A stretch of 64,000 nt of DNA from positions 1 through 64,000 of the forward strand of contig CALSFV010000128.1 in the NCBI GenBank assembly GCA_943737045.1, read 5' to 3'. The position numbers and the translations under genes are program-made. Within the stretch, counting starts at the first letter, position 1. The number at the start of each line of letters is the position of its first letter. The notes under the pieces are model-generated. The model searched no databases, was not told the DNA's origin, and saw nothing but the letters and a program-made list of their open reading frames with translations. Shown one piece after another: positions 58,242 to 64,000 of this stretch. The DNA comes from Parapristionchus giblindavisi. Lineage: Eukaryota > Nematoda > Chromadorea > Rhabditida > Diplogasteridae.

Positions 58242-61200
58242 ATGAGTGATGACAGATCGCCCAACGAATATGAAGAAGAATTTATTGAAGAAGACATTCA
58301 AGCGGTGAATGAAGGAAACGGACGTGGAGAAGAAACAAATAGACGAAATGACGATCCTGAAGACAAGAAGGCATTGCTAAGAAGACTCATGAAGGACAAA
58401 ATTATTGATGATGAAATCAGTGCACAGATTGGAAATGTTGATAGTGAGCATTTATTATTTTCGAAGATTATTTTTATTTATTTATTTATTTGTTTATTCA
58501 TCATTTAAAGGAAGAGTGAACTCTCTCAATAGCCTCTTCATTGCGCACACTATTTCTCTGCACTCTAACAACGAGAGAGCGTAGAGCGTTGAAGAGGCCG
58601 TTGACAAAGGTGTTAGCCTTTTTAAAACATGAATAAAGGGAAAAGCAATAAGGGAGTGATGGGGTTCATACGAGTTTCTTTTTTCAGAATTCTTCGAACC
58701 TGAATCGACTGCACAAAGTGGACGTTCTTTCTGCATAATTTGCAAAAAAGAACATAGACTTCGAACTCATTCAGTGGTCCATGCAAAAGATCTCCGTTTT
58801 GGAATGAGAAATGGCTTGCCTGATACGAGTTGTATTCAGGTATTTAATATTGAGATTAAAGACAAATCAGTCTCTGCTTTCAGTGCAAAAATTATAAAGA
58901 AATTTGCCGTCATTTCGCTGGAAAAAGAAAGAATATCGTGCTCGATTTCGGAAACCTCGTGCCAGCAACTTCGTGGAGTGGTTGCCACAATATGTCAGTG
59001 ATTATGGGTGAACTCGAAAGGGCGAATGTGAAAGTAATCAATTATGATAAGGTATTTTGTTGTGTTTTGTGATTGAATTTGCTAAAGTTGACGCATTTCA
59101 GAATCTCTTCGACGAAAATAGGCTTGGAGGTGGTAACGTCGTTCACCAACAAATCCAACCAGTACGATCTTTAAAAACAATAGCTTGAAAATCAAAATTA
59201 TATTTCGACAGGACTGCGTGACTATGTATCTCGATCCCCAAGAAACGTTCGTCAGAGTGAATGATCAATATGGACACCTATTTAACGTTACAGCCATGCC
59301 CAATCCTCCATCACAATATGCTCCCATGACTGGAGAAGGTACAGTCAGAGATACAAGTGTACGCTACAGCGCACAATTTTTGTGAAGTGTTATATTAAAA
59401 ATTTTTGAGCTATTTTAACTCACAAAAGTGTTAAATATAAAACTTCTGATGCACAATTTTTTGTGTGTATGCGGCTAAACAACGGGAATACGTTAAATTT
59501 CATTATTTTTTTCAGTTGACTACGACGAGGGACGGTCGGATGTCGTCTCCCCTCGCAAAAGAGCCCACGAGATCAAGCATGGTTTGTTTTTTCGACAATT
59601 TATAATCAGTATAATCAACTTATAAATGACTAAAACTTTACAGAAAAAGATCGATCAAAAGGACAAAGCGCGGCGAAAGTGCAACGTGCCGCTAGTGGAA
59701 GTACGCGTCATTTAATTAATTTGTTTTAAAAAAAAAATATTTTATGCATTTAAGGACTCTTCGATGAAGATAATGATGCAATGAAGACTGCCAGAAGAAG
59801 AGAAATGGTCTTTGACGACGAAGACCAGCCCGGAACATCCGCTGGACCATCTACACCTGCACCGCGTAGTTTTCCAGTTCCTTCACCCAACAGAGTGATG
59901 CCAATTGCACGTAAAACTACCACTGCTCCTGTCGTCCCTGCTCCATCCTCTTCCTCTTCGTCTATCATAACCTCTGATTCAAGCACTCAAGAGTTCGATA
60001 AGAACTCTCAACCATCGTCTGAATCAAAGAAGAAGAAGAAAAACTTCTTTCAAAAGTTAATTGGATCCAAAAAGGCCCTGAAGGCATTTGAGAGTGAGAG
60101 AAATGAGCTGTTAGACAAGCAGAGGGCATCTGAGAATGAGAGAAATGCTTGGTTAGACAAGCAAATCGCAATCAATGAATGGGCTCCACCAGATAGAAGA
60201 GGTATTATATGGCAAAATTCATATAAAATGCAATTTTGATTTTTTATTGCAGTTGCCAACTATGATCTCGTTTTCGACGGTCTCGCAGGTGTTGGACACA
60301 CGATGGATATAGTACTGGACGATGGGCATGATGAAGATGAGATCTGCACTAGCGATGAGTGAGTAAATTTATTTTATCCATCAGTTACAACATAAATAAT
60401 GAGAGAAAACAAATGATAAATAATCGTTTAAATGGAAAAATATTACTTACAATACATTCTAGCTACGTCCACGAGACCGACTTGAAGCGCATCTCATCAC
60501 TCCTAATGAAGCGATCGACACTCTCCGAAGACGAGCTCTTTGACGAGATGGAAGGATACACTCTGGAAAAAATACGAGACAGCGACTGGACAATTACGGA
60601 CCTGTTCGAGAGAAGACAAGGGCCGAAGATTGAATACTTCCCTTGGCTGTACGTTGCACCAACTCGGGAATCCGGTCTTGGCTTATTCGCTAATTGCTGG
60701 ATACCGGAGTATAATATTGTATGCCTGAACACGTGAGTAAAATTCACCGTATTTATGATATAGACAAGTTTTATTTTTCAGGGGGCGAATGATTCACAAG
60801 ACTAAATCTCTCGAGTACAGAAAAGAGATATGCAAGAAAAGGCCCGATAATTACAAAGATCTTACTGAGATTGTGAAGAGATACGAGATGGAATTCAATA
60901 CCGGTATGGAATAGTGCGATCAAAAGTATTACATATTATATTGATTTTATATTATCATTATATTGATTTGATTTGATTTTATATTATTAAATTGCAGGTC
61001 AAGGCAAGATCGTGTTGGAGTGCCATAGGAGAACCCATCGTGGAGTGGTTGTATTGGGACGATATGTCAACCATACAGAATGCAGAGAACACGCCAACGT
61101 CAGGCCACGATACATTGTGAAAAAGAATCCTACCGACAGTACCACACAACTGTTGGTTGTTTTCGAAGCTACTCGAGATATCCAGGTAAAATATTTATTA

Positions 61201-62241
61201 AAGTAAGAAAATTCAATATTTCACTTTAAGAAAGGAGAGTCCATTTTGTGCATAACACCGACCGATGAATGGTTTCCAGAGTGCGGCTATGAAAATCACG
61301 AAGAGAGTAAGCATTTCATTCAATTCGCGCTTAATATTTTAAAAATGATTTTTTTCAGTGATTGGCCAGAAAATCGAATTGGAGCCTATTTTCGGAGACA
61401 AACTTCTCTTTGAAAGAGCCTACTCTAGTAATAATTTTGCATATTCTTTTATTTAATTTTAAAAAAATGTGCATCATTATAAAGCTGTATATTTTAAGAG
61501 GACGATGCGTCGGAGATGGGTGGCGAGCGTAAGCCGAACTTCTCAAACAAGTTTTACAAAACCATCGATCCGTATTTTTATATGAAGGCCCTCTGGCTTT
61601 TGTATCCCAAAATTGAACCAGATGGAGCGAAATTGTTCGAGTTCGAAATGAACGTGGAGGCGCGGTTTCTTGTCAAGTATGGATGTCGTCTCCTACAATC
61701 GGACGCCCCTCTGCTCACTCCTCCACATGAGGTAAAACTTTAAACTTTTGAATTTTACTTTATTACGATGTATAATTCATAATTCGCTTTATTTTCAGCA
61801 AAGAAGAAATCTCCTCGGCCAGTATGGGGAGATCAACATCAAAGACGCCATTCAGCAGATTTTGGACGATGCGGAATCTCTGAAGATTCGCGTCCTTCTC
61901 TACGTCGCCGACGCTGGTGTCTATGACCAGGTCCGCACGGCTGCCGTGATTGCTCCGGAGAATACGAATGGACGGCCGATCGGAGCGGTAATTGGGCTGA
62001 GAGTCGGCGAGACATCTGCCGAGACTGGCCATTTCACAATAATGGTGAGATTATTTTTCAATTTTTAGTTTATATTAATCGTACTCAATTACAGGGACTC
62101 CCCCGACGTGACCTCGAGAATACTGGCTTCACTGGGTATTACATCTCCGAATGCCGCAAGTCCTTAAAGATTGTAAAAAGTAATTGCATTCCGAAGACAG
62201 CCAATGACATATCGGCCAATAAGCTCATGCGCTATGAATGA
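58242..62241 (+). CDS. Gene F: intact SET-family protein without recombinase module
   Basis: Seventeen exons in one frame, about 911 aa: 58242-58443, 58688-58839, 58884-59051, 59102-59161, 59212-59338, 59516-59581, 59644-59700, 59755-60201, 60253-60358, 60463-60732, 60782-60903, 60998-61185, 61231-61306, 61359-61427, 61499-61731, 61799-62044, 62095-62241. It starts MSDDRSPNEYEEE; the finger-like CIICKKEHRLRTH...H is kept, exon 5 splices directly to the VDYDEGRSD exon, then Ser/Pro linker, KKKKKNFFQKLIG, two 13-residue repeats, SET (residues about 522-680) with SGLGLFAN and GRYVNHTEC, and the C-terminal domain ending MRYE. The position of the catalytic-type Tyr is lost: GESILCITP replaces GEPILYEY, and the CPRC cluster is reduced to ECGY. 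It is therefore probably catalytically weak or dead, though the frame is maintained. Introns 1 and 5 contain MITEs. Confidence 0.87.
58508..58622. mobile_element. Short palindromic MITE in gene F intron 1
   Basis: Diverged copy of 34363-34472: CTCAATAGCCTCTTCATTGCGCACACTATTTC at left, AACGAGAGAGCG and GAAGAGGCCGTTGACAAAGG at right. It lengthens intron 1 from about 48 bp (gene A) to 244 bp. Confidence 0.75.
59357..59478. mobile_element. Short MITE in gene F intron 5
   Basis: GTACGCTACAGCGCACAATTTTTGTGAAGTGTTATATT folds against AAATATAAAACTTCTGATGCACAATTTTTTG. The core is shared with 39441-39578. It lies in the intron that occupies the position of gene A's recombinase exons. Confidence 0.7.
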
Positions 62242-62830
62242 GTCCATCCGTCCCTCTTCATCTCTATCTCGCACTCTTATTTGCTTTATCTCACTACCTC
62301 TACCATTCTCTCAGTCTATAATCCACGCCTAATCACTATTATTAGTTTATTCATTCTCATCCGGCCATTAATTATTCTTATTCTTCTTCGATATTCTTTT
62401 TTTGATATTAATAGTTGTTCTCCATTTAATATGTGCATTCATGTTCTTTATATGGTCTCTATTGCTTACTCTACTTGTACTTGCATTATTCCTACTATTT
62501 CTTTATCATTATTTATGGTTTTCTAGTTGTTGAATACCAATTCACACTATTATTCTAGTAAGAGTTGTACTCAAATTTCGTATTACTATTATTTAATTAC
62601 TTTTCATTCATTGTTACTTTTTTTATTGTTCTTCATTTACTTACTCTTACGACTTTGTTACCGGTTGTATACTTGTTCTTTATTTTGCATTTCATTTACA
62701 TAACACAAAGTGATAAACGCGATATCACACTTACATATCTAATTCGGCAAAAAAAAATCGAAATACACTTTTTTTAAATAACAAGTCCATCACTTCCGTA
62801 TCGATTTACAAGCCACATACGATCTCATCT
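62242..62830 (+). other. Gene F 3' flank, family 3' end
   Basis: Collinear with 53168-53785 (CATTAATTATTCTTATTCTT, CTTGCATTATTCCTACTATTTC, GATATCACAC, CATCACTTCCGTATCGATTTAC). Homology ends at about CTCATCTTGTGAAATCA (62842). Confidence 0.6.
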
Positions 62831-62842
62831 TGTGAAATCAAT

Positions 62843-63674
62843 GATGCGCATTGCCGCGGGAAGCATGTACAAATCTCAACCGGGTTGTACTGTATTTTAT
62901 TCTCGAATATTTAAAACTTATATGAATGATTCGGTCCTTCTCACTCTGGACTCTCCTAGTTTAGAATGCTATCTCGCCCTATAGCTCAATTTAGTCATTA
63001 CAGTTATATTACAAGTTCAAGACAACGCCAAATCAATTAACAGCACTTCTTTTTTCATATTTCTCGGCCACCCTCTTTATTCTGTTTCATGTATTTGATT
63101 TACCCTCTTTTACCTCGTCCGAATATTTGCATATTTATTTTGTATGAACAATTTTACGCTCTGTTAAAATGAAGAGAGAAAAAACACATTACATTATATT
63201 TATTCTACTCAATCTCACGACTAGTAAAACTAAAACTCAATTCTTAGGTTCACGAACTCAACTGCAACAAACTCAACATCTTCAACTTCGAAGTTTAGGA
63301 ACACCTCATTAATATGGACGTGGGGAGTTTAAAATATGACTTTATATATACAAATCGTTCCCTAAAAATGAGCATAAATATGAAAAATTCAAATTTGGAA
63401 TGTGAGGTGTGGGCGATGTTTGTACAGTCTTATGGTAGGACACAAAGCAGGCTACTAACAACAATATGTACAACAATACGAAAAATGCAAATGAGGTACG
63501 CGGTATATATATGGAAAACGAGGTATATCTTTGTACAGTATATCTTATGGCAGTATTCATCAAGACACAAAGAAGGCTAACTGTCATGTTGTCGGAAAGT
63601 TGTCTTTACTTTACAAAAAGTTGTACAATGGGAATGTCTAGATTCGATTTATGTTCTTTTCAATCCTGATACTC
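62843..63674. other. Intergenic, no gene recognised
   Basis: AT-rich, overlapping short ORFs on both strands with unremarkable translations. I see nothing to support a gene. Confidence 0.4.
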
Positions 63675-63946
63675 CTAATCTCCTGGAATTGTATCCGAAA
63701 GCAAATGCAATGGTGCGACACTGTTCACAGTTGGCTCTCCAAGGAATGGATCAAAAAAATCGGACATAAACAAGAAATAACCAATGCCGATCTGTATATG
63801 CTCACGATCATGCTTGAGACGTCTACACGAAATAGAGATGTTATTCGCTTTCGATCGGAAGTAGGCGAATCCGGGATTGCGCTTTTTAGCTCCGAGTAAA
63901 ACTTCACGAAAGTTTCGATAGCTCCCATCACGTGATTCGTACCTAT
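63675..63946 (-). CDS. Possible terminal exon of an unknown gene, partial
   Basis: Minus strand: AAATTTCAG acceptor at 63947-63949, then 90 open codons (RYESRDGSYRNFREVLLG..., KKRNPGFAYFRSKANN, HIQIGIGYFLFMSDFF) to TAG at 63675-63677. Composition is balanced and protein-like, and a good acceptor sits at its edge. The upstream exon would lie outside the window. Two other frames are also open here, including an IGTNHVMGAIETFVKFYS frame from the same acceptor, so the frame choice is uncertain. No family recognised. Confidence 0.3.
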
Positions 63947-64000
63947 CTGAAATTTTGTATTAGGATGTGTCATAAGTTCGGTAAATTTTTTCCTCGAATA

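Overview
The window looks like nematode (rhabditid-type) nuclear DNA. It is AT-rich, its genes have many short introns (often 43-60 nt) ending in TTTCAG-like acceptors, and it carries mariner, LINE, MITE and satellite repeats. No bacterial, organellar or rRNA genes are seen. The taxonomic call is inference from sequence style only.

Layout. (1) 1-8297 is a 168-bp satellite (49 units plus a partial one) with higher-order structure. (2) 8298-11475 is repeat-rich 5' flank with TC microsatellites. (3) 11476-17888 is gene A, a 30-exon gene for about 1534 aa that I could join in one open frame. (4) 17900-26150 holds four tandem-repeat arrays (133, 129, 1168 and 663 bp). (5) 26150-62830 holds five more members of the gene A family: B (27042-28781, minus, truncated), C (34975-35538, minus, broken), D (43073-45661, minus, nonsense), E (50664-53167, plus, N-terminally shortened) and F (58242-62241, plus, intact, 911 aa). 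A mariner, a 5'-truncated LINE and at least ten MITE or foldback elements are scattered among and inside them. (6) 62830-64000 is mostly unassigned, with one possible partial exon on the minus strand.

The gene family is the centre of interest. Every full member has an acidic N-terminus, a CxxC...HxxxH finger-like exon, a Ser/Pro-rich linker with a lysine run, a variable 13-residue charged repeat, a SET (lysine methyltransferase-type) domain and a conserved C-terminal domain of about 230 aa. Gene A alone carries 13 further exons between linker and SET. The translation of these resembles a metazoan tyrosine recombinase (R559, NxxR at 694-697, H729, Y738), so A looks like a finger-recombinase-SET fusion. 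The other copies lack the recombinase, share a TATA box, leader and 5'UTR intron, and sit head-to-head around a common spacer in large imperfect palindromes. I read this as a mobile or formerly mobile family in which A is either the autonomous-like member or a fusion. Mobility itself is inference: I could not define the ends of A.

Insertions can be dated relative to each other. The mariner and one MITE sit in sequences whose uninterrupted paralogue is also in this window, so their target sites (TA; TTAA/TTTAA) can be read directly.
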